A stretch of 64,000 bases of DNA from Methylobacterium hispanicum (GTDB taxonomy: Bacteria; Pseudomonadota; Alphaproteobacteria; Rhizobiales; Beijerinckiaceae): positions 1 through 64,000 of the forward strand of contig NZ_BPQO01000029.1 of assembly GCF_022179285.1 (NCBI RefSeq), given 5' to 3'. The notes below the pieces were generated by a model that searched no databases, was not told the origin of the DNA, and saw only the letters and a list, made by a program, of their open reading frames with translations. Both the position numbers and the translations under genes were made by a program. Positions 46,537 through 54,972 of this stretch are shown one piece after another (the stretch's first letter is position 1; the number at the start of each line of letters is the position of its first letter).

Positions 46537-47709
46537 ATGGACAGCCTTCCCGTCTCGCCCGCCCCGAAGGGCGGCGTCATCCTCGACCGCGCGCTGATGG
46601 CGCTCCGCGACCTCGGGCTCCTTCCCTCCGCGCCATCCGCCGAGCAGCCGATCGTGAAGCTGCTCGCCCGGATCGAGCATGTCGACGCCGCCCGGATCGG
46701 CACGGTCGCGCGGACCCTTTCGCAGCAATCGTGGTTCAACGAGGTCGTGCGCGGACACATCACGCAGATGACGGTCGGCGAGCGCTTCGGCCGGATTGCC
46801 GGCGACTTCGACGGGATCATCCAGGATCTGCGGATGATGTCGGATCACCTGGAGGACGGTCGCATCGACCTGTCCGAGCGGATCGCACTGTGGATCATGA
46901 AGGTGTCGCGCGGCGACGTCGCCGACCGTTTCGACCGCATCGCCGACACCTACCGGTCCGTCATGAAGGACACGGCGGACCAAGTCGAACGCGAGCGTCT
47001 CATCGTGGGCGCCTACGCCGACTTCCGGGTCGCGTTGAAGGAGGCCGAGATCGCGACCCTGGAGATCGCCGCCGCCGCCGAACGCGCGTTGGAGGCCGCC
47101 AAGGGCGCGCTCGCCTCCGCCTCCGCCGAGCTGGAGGGCCGACGCGGGGACGAAGCCGTCGCCAAGGCCCGCCTCGAGCTCGACCGCGACGCCCGCCTGC
47201 GGGAGGTTCAGGACGCCGACGAGACCTATCAGATCGCCAAGGATCTCGCCGACAATCTCACCATCGGGGTGAACACCGCCGATGTCGTGATGGCGCGCGC
47301 CAAGCAGGCCACCGACGTGAAGGACCGCGTCTACAAGCAGGGCGTCTCCTTCTTCTCCACCAACGAGATCGTGCTCACCGGCCTGAAGGTGTCGTTCACC
47401 GGCCTGAAGGGGCTGCACGAGGCGACCCAGTCGGTCGAGGCGATGAAGGCCGGCGTCTCGAAGGGCCTCGAGGCCTTGGCGGGCGCAGGCGACAAGATCC
47501 TGGAGCAGGGCGTGCGCACGGGCTACGGCGCGACCACCAAGGCCGATTCCGTCAGGAAGCTCGTCGACAGCGTCCTCTCCTTCCAGGAGCGCCAGCGCGC
47601 CATCGTCGAGGAGGAGCGCCGGCTCTCGACGCGCAATTCCGAGGAGATCCGCGACGCGGTGGAGGACGGGCGCCGCCGCTTCGCCGCGCTGACGGCGCGG
47701 GTCGCCTGA
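46537..47709 (+). CDS. Coiled-coil hypothetical protein, 390 aa
   Basis: The ATG at 46537 has GGAG at spacing 7; the frame further up has poor bias. Long helices fill the chain, with a probable coiled coil around residues 160-240 (AAAAERALEAAKGALASASA; EAVAKARLELDRDARLREVQ). Before it lies a segment (FGRIAGDFDGIIQDLRMMSD) rich in helical repeats. There is no signal peptide. I do not recognise the family. It heads a three-gene operon with a membrane protein and another coiled-coil protein, which probably form one complex. Confidence 0.78.
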   Translation: MDSLPVSPAPKGGVILDRALMALRDLGLLPSAPSAEQPIVKLLARIEHVDAARIGTVARTLSQQSWFNEVVRGHITQMTVGERFGRIAGDFDGIIQDLRMMSDHLEDGRIDLSERIALWIMKVSRGDVADRFDRIADTYRSVMKDTADQVERERLIVGAYADFRVALKEAEIATLEIAAAAERALEAAKGALASASAELEGRRGDEAVAKARLELDRDARLREVQDADETYQIAKDLADNLTIGVNTADVVMARAKQATDVKDRVYKQGVSFFSTNEIVLTGLKVSFTGLKGLHEATQSVEAMKAGVSKGLEALAGAGDKILEQGVRTGYGATTKADSVRKLVDSVLSFQERQRAIVEEERRLSTRNSEEIRDAVEDGRRRFAALTARVA

Positions 47710-47747
47710 GGTCCGTGCGGAACGAGCGCCGAGCAGGGGAGCCCGAG

Positions 47748-48764
47748 ATGGCCCAGACGATCGAGCGGGAGGCGGCGCCGGACCGCGCGCCGACCCCGGT
47801 GCAGCCGCCGGTCCCCGCGCCCGCCCTCGACGAGGTCCTCCTCGCGATGGACGCCGTCGACGCGATCCGTCACGAGCAGGCTTCCGTCGCACGGGACCTG
47901 TCGGCGGACGAACGGCGAGCCGAGCTGATCCGCCGCGTCCGAGCCCAGTACGAAGGGCAGGGGATCCAGGTCCCGGACGGGGTGATTGAGGAGGCGATCC
48001 GGGCTCAGGATGCCCGACGCTACGTCTTCACCCCGCCCGCGGGCGGCTTCCGGATCCGCTTGGCCCGGCTCTATGCGACCCGTAGCCGATGGGCGCGCAA
48101 GGCCGCCCTAGCAAGCGTCGCCGCCGTCGGCATCGTGGCCGTCCCGCTCGTCTCGCTGCAGTACGTCGATGAGGGGAGGCGCTCCGTCGCCTCCGTCGCC
48201 GCCGACGAGAGGGATCGGGTGCTGCCCGGCCGGATCACGGCGATGACGGACTCGGTCGGACGCGAGGCCAAGGATCAGGAGCCGAAGACGAAGGCGGCCG
48301 CCTTCGCGCAGGCGGCCCGCAACGCGCTGGCGGCAGGCGACGTCTCCCGGGCCAGGGCCGAGCTCGCGGCCGCGGACCGGATGCTTGAGGAACTCCGCAC
48401 CGGCTACGAGGTCCGGATCGTGACCCGCTCCAAGGAGGCTTCCGGCTTCTGGCGGATCCCGCGCGACAATCCTTCGGCGCGCAACCACTACCTCGTGGTC
48501 GAGGCCCTCGGTCCGAACGGGCCGCTGCCGCGCCGGATCCGCAACGAGGAGACCGGCAGCGTCGACACCGTGATGAAATGGGGCGTGCGCGTTCCCGACG
48601 AGGTCTTCGACGCCGTCCGCCGGGACAAGCAGGACGACGGCATCATCTCGAACACCCTGGTCGGCGTGAAGGAGCCCGGTCGCCTCGCCGTCGACTGGCG
48701 CATGTCCGTACGCGACGGCGCCGTGACCAAATGGGAGCCCCCGCCGGGCTCCCGCAGCCGCTGA
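47748..48764 (+). CDS. Membrane protein (perhaps DUF6384-like), 338 aa
   Basis: GGGGAG lies 6 bases before the ATG. Residues 1-110 are cytoplasmic-type; one strong membrane helix (KAALASVAAVGIVAVPLVSL) is at about residues 122-141. A helical stretch (ARNALAAGDVSRARAELAAA) follows, then a beta-rich ending (HYLVVEALGPNGPLPRRIRN). The order of a single span and a globular tail is like the DUF6384 family, a tentative match. It is the middle gene of the coiled-coil operon, 38 bp after the first. Confidence 0.75.
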   Translation: MAQTIEREAAPDRAPTPVQPPVPAPALDEVLLAMDAVDAIRHEQASVARDLSADERRAELIRRVRAQYEGQGIQVPDGVIEEAIRAQDARRYVFTPPAGGFRIRLARLYATRSRWARKAALASVAAVGIVAVPLVSLQYVDEGRRSVASVAADERDRVLPGRITAMTDSVGREAKDQEPKTKAAAFAQAARNALAAGDVSRARAELAAADRMLEELRTGYEVRIVTRSKEASGFWRIPRDNPSARNHYLVVEALGPNGPLPRRIRNEETGSVDTVMKWGVRVPDEVFDAVRRDKQDDGIISNTLVGVKEPGRLAVDWRMSVRDGAVTKWEPPPGSRSR

Positions 48765-48778
48765 TCGAGGGGGCTTCG

Positions 48779-50293
48779 ATGATCGACGGACGTGAACTCG
48801 CGCGGCGCATCGCGGAGCGGAACGATCAGCTCTGGCGCGACGAACGCCGCCTCGCGGCCGCGCTGGAGGACGCCGTCCGCATCCAGACGGCGCAGCGCTC
48901 CGAGGAGGCTCAGGCTTGGACCCGTCTCGGCGCCATGCGGCTCGCTCAGGACGGCGAGGCGCTGACCGGGCGCATGGATGCCTCGGCGAAGGAGGCCGCG
49001 AGCATCCTCCAGCGCCGCGAGCGGAGGCTGGACGAGACCAGGGAGCGGATCGCCGATCTCGAGGAGCAGGTCGAAACCGCATCGGGCGCCCATGGTCGCG
49101 CCGCGGGCGCCGCCGCCGACGCCCAGGCGGCCGCCGCGCGCAGAAAAGCCGATGCGGTCGAGGCCCTGGAGACGGACGAGACCTGCCGGAGGCTCGCCGG
49201 CGAAGTCGCCTCGCTCGTGGCACAGGCGGGAAAGGCCGAGGAGAAGGCCGCCGCTGCTCGCAGCGACCTCGACGAAAAGGCGAGGCCCTACCTCGCGGAG
49301 ACCACCTTCTCGTATCTCTGGGACCGGGCCTACGGGACGCCGGCCTACGCGGGATCGGGGATCGTACGCAGGCTCGACGGCTGGGTCGCCCGGCTCGTCG
49401 GCTACGAGGCGGCACGGCGGGACTTCACCAACCTGAACGAGATCCCGCGCAGGCTCGCGACGCACGCGGAACGCTTGCGGGCGGCACTCGCCGAGGCGCG
49501 GGCGGGGCTCGATGCCGCGAGTGCGGTCCATACGGAGCAGGCCGAGAAGGCCGAGGAGGAAGCGCGCCGGCTGAAGGGCGACGCGGCCACCGCCGAGGCC
49601 GAACTCGACGCGCTCAGGGCCAAGCTCGGCCGCAGCGGCAGGGATCTTCGGAAGGCGGCCGAGCGCGACGACGAGGATTGGCATCTGGCGTCGGCAGCGC
49701 TCGGCCGCTCCCTCTCGACGGACAGCCTCTCGCGCATCGAGAAGGCGGCCGCCGAAACGCCGGATGCCCTGGACGACCTTCTGGTGGCGCAGATCCGGAA
49801 GGCCCGGGAGCGCGGCGCCGAGGCGGGGCGCGTCGTCACGGCGAAGAAGGACGAGGTCGACCGGATCCGGAAGCGGCGCAAGCTGCTGGAAGGAGAGGTC
49901 CGGTTTCTGTCCGAGAATGGCTGGAACGACGAGGACACGCTCTTCGACGAGGAACTCGGCGGCGCCGATCTCGACCAGATGGCCGACGGGCGCACGACGG
50001 GCGCGGGCTTCCGCATCAAGCTGCAGGTGACGCGCCGCGAGCGTCCCAAACCCGTCGCCCGAGCGGAGCCCTCCTGGGGGCAGGACGCGGGTTCGGTCTG
50101 GGGGCGCAACGACCGCCAGGAAAACCAAACCTCGAACCGCAGGCAGGACGAGGACTTCAGGACGGGCGGCGGGATCGGAGCCGGCGGGGGCTTCGTCACC
50201 GGCGGCGTGATCGGGGCGGCCGCGGCCGCCGGCTCCTCAGGTGCCGCCGAGGCGGCCGGCGGCTCCGATTTCACGACGGGTGGCGAGTTCTGA
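48779..50293 (+). CDS. Long coiled-coil protein, 504 aa
   Basis: Two coiled-coil regions are visible (about residues 60-170, for example ERRLDETRERIADLEEQVET; and 230-290, with RLRAALAEARAGLDAASAVH), separated by a short globular part (TFSYLWDRAYGTPAYAGSGI). The last 60 residues are Gly/Ser/Asn-rich (DFRTGGGIGAGGGFVTGG). There is no signal peptide or membrane span. Third gene of the operon, 14 bp after the previous one. The product may scaffold a complex at the membrane. Function unknown. Confidence 0.78.
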   Translation: MIDGRELARRIAERNDQLWRDERRLAAALEDAVRIQTAQRSEEAQAWTRLGAMRLAQDGEALTGRMDASAKEAASILQRRERRLDETRERIADLEEQVETASGAHGRAAGAAADAQAAAARRKADAVEALETDETCRRLAGEVASLVAQAGKAEEKAAAARSDLDEKARPYLAETTFSYLWDRAYGTPAYAGSGIVRRLDGWVARLVGYEAARRDFTNLNEIPRRLATHAERLRAALAEARAGLDAASAVHTEQAEKAEEEARRLKGDAATAEAELDALRAKLGRSGRDLRKAAERDDEDWHLASAALGRSLSTDSLSRIEKAAAETPDALDDLLVAQIRKARERGAEAGRVVTAKKDEVDRIRKRRKLLEGEVRFLSENGWNDEDTLFDEELGGADLDQMADGRTTGAGFRIKLQVTRRERPKPVARAEPSWGQDAGSVWGRNDRQENQTSNRRQDEDFRTGGGIGAGGGFVTGGVIGAAAAAGSSGAAEAAGGSDFTTGGEF

Positions 50294-50387
50294 GGATGCC
50301 CGCGTCCGGCCGGGTGCGGGCATAGGGACCGGAAGCGGGTGCGGCACCCTACGGTGCTGAGCTCGGGCTGCCCGTCCGGCGTCGCTC

Positions 50388-50446
50388 CGAAGGAATGACC
50401 GCGGCAAGCATTGACGGGAAGGAATGAATTCGGCAATAGGTATAGG
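50388..50446 (+). promoter_or_regulatory. Promoter region of the predicted sRNA with two motif copies
   Basis: CGAAGGAATG (50388-50397) and GGAAGGAATG (50417-50426) flank TTGACG (50411-50416). A TATAGG (50441-50446) is the best -10-like box but is 24 bp from TTGACG; CAATAG at 17 bp is the alternative. Confidence 0.5.
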
Positions 50447-50447
50447 A

Positions 50448-50521
50448 CGGATCCGGCGCCGGGCGCCTGGATCCGAGTTTACGGGATCGAGACTTGGGCC
50501 GCTCGTCGAGCGGCCCTTTTT
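50448..50521 (+). ncRNA. Predicted small RNA, about 74 nt
   Basis: After the promoter-like region, a 5' hairpin can form between GGATCC (50449-50454) and GGATCC (50469-50474) with an inner GGCG/CGCC stem, followed by a single-stranded AGTTTACGGGATCGAGACTT and a strong terminator ending in five T. There is no start codon with a ribosome binding site before the terminator that fits a peptide. The 5' end is a guess. It could be a base-pairing regulator; its targets are unknown. Confidence 0.55.
50496..50521 (+). terminator. Rho-independent terminator of the sRNA
   Basis: GGGCCGCTC (50496-50504), loop GTC, GAGCGGCCC (50508-50516), then TTTTT. A textbook plus-strand terminator. Confidence 0.9.
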
Positions 50522-50710
50522 CGTGCCTGCTCCCGAGGCGTCTTCCGGACCGTGGCCCGATCCGGCCGATCCGGCGCCGCCACCGAAGAAGGCAGAACCT
50601 TCATGTGGCGGCCCCGGCGGCTTTGGCCGGCGGCCGTTCCTCGGGTGAGGGCTGAGCCGATTCAGCTTCTCCCGATCCTGTCTGGCGTTCCGACGGCGGA
50701 GCCGGCCGGT

Positions 50711-50810
50711 GTCGCGGCGGAGGGGCTCGAAGCCCTCAAGGACCGGAGTCCCGGCGGAAGCTCGTCGGGAGCCGTCCGCCTGCGTCTACCAATTCCGCCA
50801 CTTCCGCGAC
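50711..50810 (-). tRNA. tRNA-Leu-like sequence, probably degenerate
   Basis: On the minus strand the stretch contains GTGGCGGAATTGGTAGACGC, the highly conserved D-arm of bacterial tRNA-Leu. The ends (GTCGCGG and CCGCGAC) pair over 7 bp like an acceptor stem, and ACCG follows instead of ACCA. A TTCGAG T-loop is present, but its stem does not close well. The D-arm lies three bases too far from the acceptor stem, and position 33 of the predicted anticodon loop is C with anticodon GGC. It is therefore more likely a pseudo-tRNA or an integration scar than a working tRNA. Confidence 0.5.
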
Positions 50811-50833
50811 GCGCGCGGCTTCCCATACGGAAA

Positions 50834-50860
50834 CGCCCTCGCCGGGGTCCGGCGAGGGCG
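50834..50860 (-). terminator. Terminator-like hairpin
   Basis: CGCCCTCGCC and GGCGAGGGCG form a 10-bp stem around a 7-base loop; on the minus strand it is followed by TTT. It lies 41 bp after the end of the small minus-strand gene at 50901. Confidence 0.7.
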
Positions 50861-50900
50861 TCGGGGTGCTACGAGGAAGGGACGGTCTGGCCGCCGACTC

Positions 50901-51014
50901 CTACCGCATCCGGACGCCCCTGCAACGGGCCCGAGCATGGAACGACCTGCCGGCGGACAGGGATCGTGCCCCGTCGACGCCGTCGTTCGATATCTCCTTC
51001 CGCGGGCCGTACAT
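50901..51014 (-). CDS. Small protein, 37 aa
   Basis: The ATG at 51014 has an excellent GAGGAGG with spacing 5. The chain begins MYGPRKEISNDGVDGARSLS and ends in an Arg-rich tail. An upstream in-frame ATG at 51098 would give 65 residues but has a weak site. A terminator follows at 50834. The strong ribosome binding site is the main evidence; the product is unknown. Confidence 0.45.
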   Translation of the reverse strand: MYGPRKEISNDGVDGARSLSAGRSFHARARCRGVRMR

Positions 51015-51117
51015 CGTAGCCTCCTCGATCTCAGGGACGACACCTTCGTTCGACGACCTCGTCGGCGCAAGCGAGACGCGGTCGGTCCCTTCAGTCATGC
51101 TGAACGAAAGGTTTCCC

Positions 51118-51582
51118 TTACGGCCGCGGTGCGGAGGCCGGGGCGGCTGGGAAGGCCGCCACCCAGGCGCGCACGCGCGGCAGGCAGGTCTGCAGGCTGT
51201 AGTGCAGATCCTCGGATGCCAGGAATTCGAGATCGGTGCGGTAGGGGGCGTCCATCCCGCCGACGTCGGCTGATGCCTCCGACAGATCGAGGATCCCGCC
51301 GCCGACCCGGTTGAAGAGGTGTTCGTAGTGGCCGTCGATCGAGCCGCCGAACAGCGCTTTGGCGAAGAGCGCGCAGAATTTGCAGGCGCTGCTGAGGTCG
51401 GCGGGCTCGGGCAGTCCGTTCTCGTGGGCACGCTCGCGCCATCGATCGAGTACGAAGGCGCGAGCGGCCTCGACGTTCTCGGGCGTCGCTTCGACCGGAC
51501 CCGCGTGGTCGAACTGCAGCCACGCGTCGTCCAGTCCGCTGCAGGCGATCGAGCCGAGAACAACCATGTGTGCGCTGTCCAT
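51118..51582 (-). CDS. YunG-like (papain-fold type) hypothetical protein, 154 aa
   Basis: The ATG at 51582 is preceded by GGGAGG. Around residues 62-95 the chain reads CKFCALFAKALFGGSIDGHY, then EHLFNRVGGGILDLS, a Cys early in a helix followed by a His strand and Asp, as in YunG/transglutaminase-like minimal papain folds. That pattern suggests a Cys-His-Asp site, but the activity is unproven. A motif copy lies 51 bases before the ATG. Confidence 0.6.
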   Translation of the reverse strand: MDSAHMVVLGSIACSGLDDAWLQFDHAGPVEATPENVEAARAFVLDRWRERAHENGLPEPADLSSACKFCALFAKALFGGSIDGHYEHLFNRVGGGILDLSEASADVGGMDAPYRTDLEFLASEDLHYSLQTCLPRVRAWVAAFPAAPASAPRP

Positions 51583-51633
51583 GCCGCCCTCCCGTCGTGG
51601 GCCGGCATACCCACGCCGTCCGCAAGACGAAAG

Positions 51634-51643
51634 CGTTCCTTCG
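51634..51643 (-). promoter_or_regulatory. CGAAGGAACG motif, minus-oriented
   Basis: Perfect consensus in the 145-bp gap between the PD-(D/E)XK gene and the YunG-like gene, 51 bases before the latter's ATG. Confidence 0.6.
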
Positions 51644-51727
51644 ACGTGGGGCCCGAGATCGGTCTCGGGAGGCCTTCCGGGCGTCGGCGGCACCGGGCGA
51701 GGCGGGCCCGCCGCCGATCGACGGTCC

Positions 51728-52978
51728 TCAGAGCTTGACCGCGCTCCGCAGGCGAGGGCGCAGAGCGTTGACGTACGCATTGGCCGTCGCGGCGAGCCAC
51801 GCCCTCTTCTCGTCGTCGCCCGCGAAGCTCGCCTGCCGCCGCACGGTTCGGAAGCTGGTGTCGTGGACCGAGCCTTCCGGCAGTTCGGATAGGATCTCGG
51901 CTTCCTGCCCGAGTAGGAGCTCCATGCCCCTCCGGTGGGCCTCTCCGCGGCCGCTGAAGAACACGCCGACATCCCGGGCGTCCCCGTAGGCGGTGATCCA
52001 GGTTGCCGGCAAGGGCAGCCCCATCCGCACGTTGTTCGAATAGAGCACCGGCGGGGCCTGATCCGGGTCGTCGAAGCGCATCTCCAGGATCGGTTGCCAC
52101 CAGCGCCGGTACTCGTCCATCGGAGGGCTGGCCCGGCGAGCGACCTGTGCTTCCCCTTCGATGGGACCCGCGGCGATACCAGCATCCTCCGAAGGCGCTC
52201 CGCCCTCGTCCGGCACCGCGGCCAAGCGCGTGCCGGGAGCCGCGTCCTGCAGCAGCACCACGCTCCGCTCGATGATCTGCGTCCTGGCGACGACCCGTGG
52301 CTGGACGACGATGCCGGCCTCCGCATCGCCGAACCCGTAGAGGGCCACCTCGACGAGACCGAAGCTGAAGCCCAGGGCTGCGTTGCGGTTGATCAGCTCG
52401 GCCATGGCCGAGACGTCTTCGCGGATCCCGTCGCCCGCGATCAGGAGCAGGAAACGTCCGGACCGCATGGAGGCGGTGACCCGATCCACGAAGACGTGCT
52501 CTTCCAGATCGGGGGAGACGGCGCGCGCGATCTCGAACGGGACGTTGCCCTTGCGGCGCGTGGCGGCCGAGACGCGTCTCTGCAGATCGGAATACGACCA
52601 GGTCGATATGGCCCTGGCATAGTCGAGGATCTGCGCGACGACCTTCCGCCTGGACTCCGGATTTCTCCAGAGCTTGCATTCGACCATCACGAGCCGCCCC
52701 CGATCGTCCAGGTAGACGATGTCGAGGGGGCCGGCCTCGGTGCCGAGCTCGCGGCACAAGGGGATGAGGCGCTCGTAGGAAGGGTCCACGTCGACGACGG
52801 GAAGGGTCTCGGGGTGTGCGAAGAGGAAGTCCCGCAGCCACGCCTCGTCGCGGCCGGAGGTGTCGCCGAGGGCGAGCCTTCTGGCCCGCCGGACCGACCC
52901 ATCGCTGTGCTCGAAGACGAGGTGCCTGCCGTACATCGTTCTGGAGAACCGTTCAAAAAAGCCCCGACGGCGGAGCAT
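51728..52978 (-). CDS. PD-(D/E)XK nuclease-like protein, 416 aa
   Basis: Residues 80-125 hold the nuclease signature: GPLDIVYLDDRGRLVMVECK with an Asp, then ECK, followed by LWRNPESRRKVVAQILDYA, as in DUF91/NucS-like and restriction-type folds. The metal ligands are thus D and E-x-K. The rest has a second half of mixed strands (RWWQPILEMRFDDPDQAPP) with no known domain. It may cut or process DNA; the substrate is unknown. The start is uncertain (52978 or 52936). No methyltransferase is adjacent, so it is not an obvious restriction partner. Confidence 0.75.
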   Translation of the reverse strand: MLRRRGFFERFSRTMYGRHLVFEHSDGSVRRARRLALGDTSGRDEAWLRDFLFAHPETLPVVDVDPSYERLIPLCRELGTEAGPLDIVYLDDRGRLVMVECKLWRNPESRRKVVAQILDYARAISTWSYSDLQRRVSAATRRKGNVPFEIARAVSPDLEEHVFVDRVTASMRSGRFLLLIAGDGIREDVSAMAELINRNAALGFSFGLVEVALYGFGDAEAGIVVQPRVVARTQIIERSVVLLQDAAPGTRLAAVPDEGGAPSEDAGIAAGPIEGEAQVARRASPPMDEYRRWWQPILEMRFDDPDQAPPVLYSNNVRMGLPLPATWITAYGDARDVGVFFSGRGEAHRRGMELLLGQEAEILSELPEGSVHDTSFRTVRRQASFAGDDEKRAWLAATANAYVNALRPRLRSAVKL

Positions 52979-53077
52979 AGCGGCTCGAAGCCCGATCGCG
53001 CCACCGCTCGTCCACTCCTTCGGCGTCTCGTTGCTTCTTTCGAGAGCGGCCGCTTAGCTCCGGGCAGGAGACCAGCC

Positions 53078-54247
53078 ATGCCCCATGCATCGATCGTTCT
53101 GCCCGGCCACGACGGTTCCGTCGTGGTCGAGGGCACGTCCTGGGAGGAGATCCTCGAGAAGCTCGGGACGCACGATGCCTTGGCGGCCGTGCTCTCGCGC
53201 CTCGCCGAGAGCGAGCGCTTCGAGCGGTTCGACCGATACGACCAGAGGAGCGACGACGCGAGGTGGGCGCAGGAGGTCGCCGAGCTCTTCCTCCGCGACG
53301 GTCCCGAGGCGGCGGAGGCCCACGTGGCCGGGACCATCGGACAGTCCGCGGAAGACTACTACGACAACGTCGTCGCCGGGCAACCCGGCACGAAGCGGAT
53401 CCTCGCTGCCGTGGACAAGGGGCTGCGTGCGGCCTTCCCCGACGACGATGCGGACGAGATTCGCGAGGCCGTTGGGGACTTCCTGCGCCAACGCATGTCC
53501 GAGGCCCTGGAGGCGGCGGACAAGTCCAGGCCGTTCGACGGGATCCACCCCTCGACGAAGGTCCTCGTCGCGTTCGCACCGGGCCAGGAGACCGAGTGGC
53601 CCAACGCGGAGGATTGGAGCATCGACGGCCACGGCAAGTCCGTCCACCCCCACTGCGTCGAGCCCGGCCCGTTGCTGGCCGCCTACCTCTCATTCGCGAA
53701 CGTGCCGAGGGACGAGCTGCTGGCGGCTTGGCGGACCAGGAACGATCCGGTCGACCCAGTAAACCCGGTCCGCGGGCCGGGCGAGACCGACCACGACTGG
53801 GAGCGGCGGGTCCAGCGCGCGGGGGAATGGCGGGAGTTCGACTGGCCGACCCATTCGGCCCGCCCCCGCCTCCAGGATCCCGAAGCCATCCTCGAGGTGC
53901 TCGACAACGCGGGGTACTGCTCGATCCCGGTCATGGCGTTCCGCGTACCGCTGAGAGCCTTCCTGACGCGCGACTGGGACGCTCCGCTCGAGCTCTCCCC
54001 CGGCCCCTACGGCAAGGTCGGCGAGATCGGGCTGCACAACTTCGTCCACGGGGCGGGTCATGCCAGGGCCAACAGGGAACCGGTGACGCTGCCGGCCGGG
54101 CGCGGCGGCTTCCGTCCGACCGAGAACTGGGGGTACGGCTACGACAAAGTCTACGGCCTCGCCCTGTCGCATCTCGACGTCGCGATCGCGGACGGCCCGA
54201 AGGCCGAGGCGGCTCCCGAGGAGCCTGTCGCCGGGCCGCGTCCCTGA
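53078..54247 (+). CDS. Hypothetical protein, 389 aa
   Basis: AGGAG lies 7 bases before the ATG at 53078. The N-terminal 20 residues are strand-like (MPHASIVLPGHDGSVVVEG), followed by a long acidic, helical region (ESERFERFDRYDQRSDDARW; EAADKSRPFDG) and a more globular C-terminal half (YCSIPVMAFRVPLRAFLTRD). There is no signal peptide or membrane span. Family unknown. It converges with the small exported protein at 54325, with a hairpin between them. Confidence 0.75.
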   Translation: MPHASIVLPGHDGSVVVEGTSWEEILEKLGTHDALAAVLSRLAESERFERFDRYDQRSDDARWAQEVAELFLRDGPEAAEAHVAGTIGQSAEDYYDNVVAGQPGTKRILAAVDKGLRAAFPDDDADEIREAVGDFLRQRMSEALEAADKSRPFDGIHPSTKVLVAFAPGQETEWPNAEDWSIDGHGKSVHPHCVEPGPLLAAYLSFANVPRDELLAAWRTRNDPVDPVNPVRGPGETDHDWERRVQRAGEWREFDWPTHSARPRLQDPEAILEVLDNAGYCSIPVMAFRVPLRAFLTRDWDAPLELSPGPYGKVGEIGLHNFVHGAGHARANREPVTLPAGRGGFRPTENWGYGYDKVYGLALSHLDVAIADGPKAEAAPEEPVAGPRP

Positions 54248-54254
54248 GCCGCCT

Positions 54255-54282
54255 GGGCCTGCCCGCGTCAGGGGGCAGGCCC
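54255..54282. terminator. Hairpin between convergent genes
   Basis: GGGCCTGCCC (54255-54264) pairs perfectly with GGGCAGGCCC (54273-54282) across an 8-base loop. No T-tract follows; the terminator role is inferred from position. Confidence 0.55.
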
Positions 54283-54324
54283 GGCTGACCATCCGTGCCG
54301 GGAGACGGGATGCGCCCCGTCCGG

Positions 54325-54693
54325 CTATCTGATTGAGGCAAGCTCAGGAAACGGGCGCATGACCACGCCTGCGGCGTAGCAGGTGGCGGTCGTGGTCACA
54401 GGGCGCGCCCGCGATCCGTGGATCAAGCCTTCCGGCGTGACCACGAAAGTCGTACGCTGCACACCCTCGTATCCGCCGTAGTTGTTCCGAGCGTTGAACT
54501 CGACGCAGACGATTTGACGGCCGTCTACCACCGTCACGTCCGAGATGGCGGTCGAGCGCAGCGAGTACGGATCGACCAACGTCTGCACGGCCCACTGGGT
54601 TATTGCGGCCTTGTCTGCCCGGGAAGGCAGGGGGCCCGCTACCGCAGCCACCGAAACCATGAAAACGCCAACCAGGACTACGCCGCGCAGCAT
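54325..54693 (-). CDS. Small exported protein, 122 aa
   Basis: MLRGVVLVGVFMVSVAAVAG is a signal peptide. The mature part has strands (QIVCVEFNARNNYGGYEGVQ) and two cysteines (C74, C107). GGGGG lies before the ATG at 54693; the frame upstream belongs to different, degraded sequence. The family is not recognised. Confidence 0.72.
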   Translation of the reverse strand: MLRGVVLVGVFMVSVAAVAGPLPSRADKAAITQWAVQTLVDPYSLRSTAISDVTVVDGRQIVCVEFNARNNYGGYEGVQRTTFVVTPEGLIHGSRARPVTTTATCYAAGVVMRPFPELASIR

Positions 54694-54972
54694 GATGACC
54701 CCCGAGTGTTGAGACCTTTGATGCCGTGAGGCGCTGCTTGCCGTCAAATCGTCCAGGTCAGCAGGCGGCACCCGTTCCATTGTCGGCGCGGCTTGGCGAC
54801 TCCTCAGGGGCGTTGCCCATGCCAGCTCGAATTCGGCACCAGCCCGCATGCCGATCGCAGGTAGGCCGCGACCCCGCCCAGAGTCGATGGGTCGCGCCCC
54901 GTCTTCTGTCCCGGCTCTCCCACCGGACCGCTCCGCTCGGAACTCGATTGTGCAGGATCTCCATGCTCTCGC
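54694..54972. other. Non-coding stretch after the tmk remnant
   Basis: Several frames are open over 280 bp, but none keeps the coding-type third-position bias. It may be decayed coding sequence. I see no promoter or RNA structure in it. Confidence 0.4.

Noticed and set aside
50411-51019. A 202-codon plus-strand frame over the sRNA and tRNA-like region
   Set aside because: It crosses a strong terminator at 50496-50521, has no proper ribosome binding site and shows no coding bias.
51728-52978. The PD-(D/E)XK protein and the methyltransferase at 20893 as a restriction-modification pair
   Set aside because: They are 30 kb apart, on opposite strands and not linked; the nuclease resembles DUF91/NucS-like rather than type II restriction enzymes.
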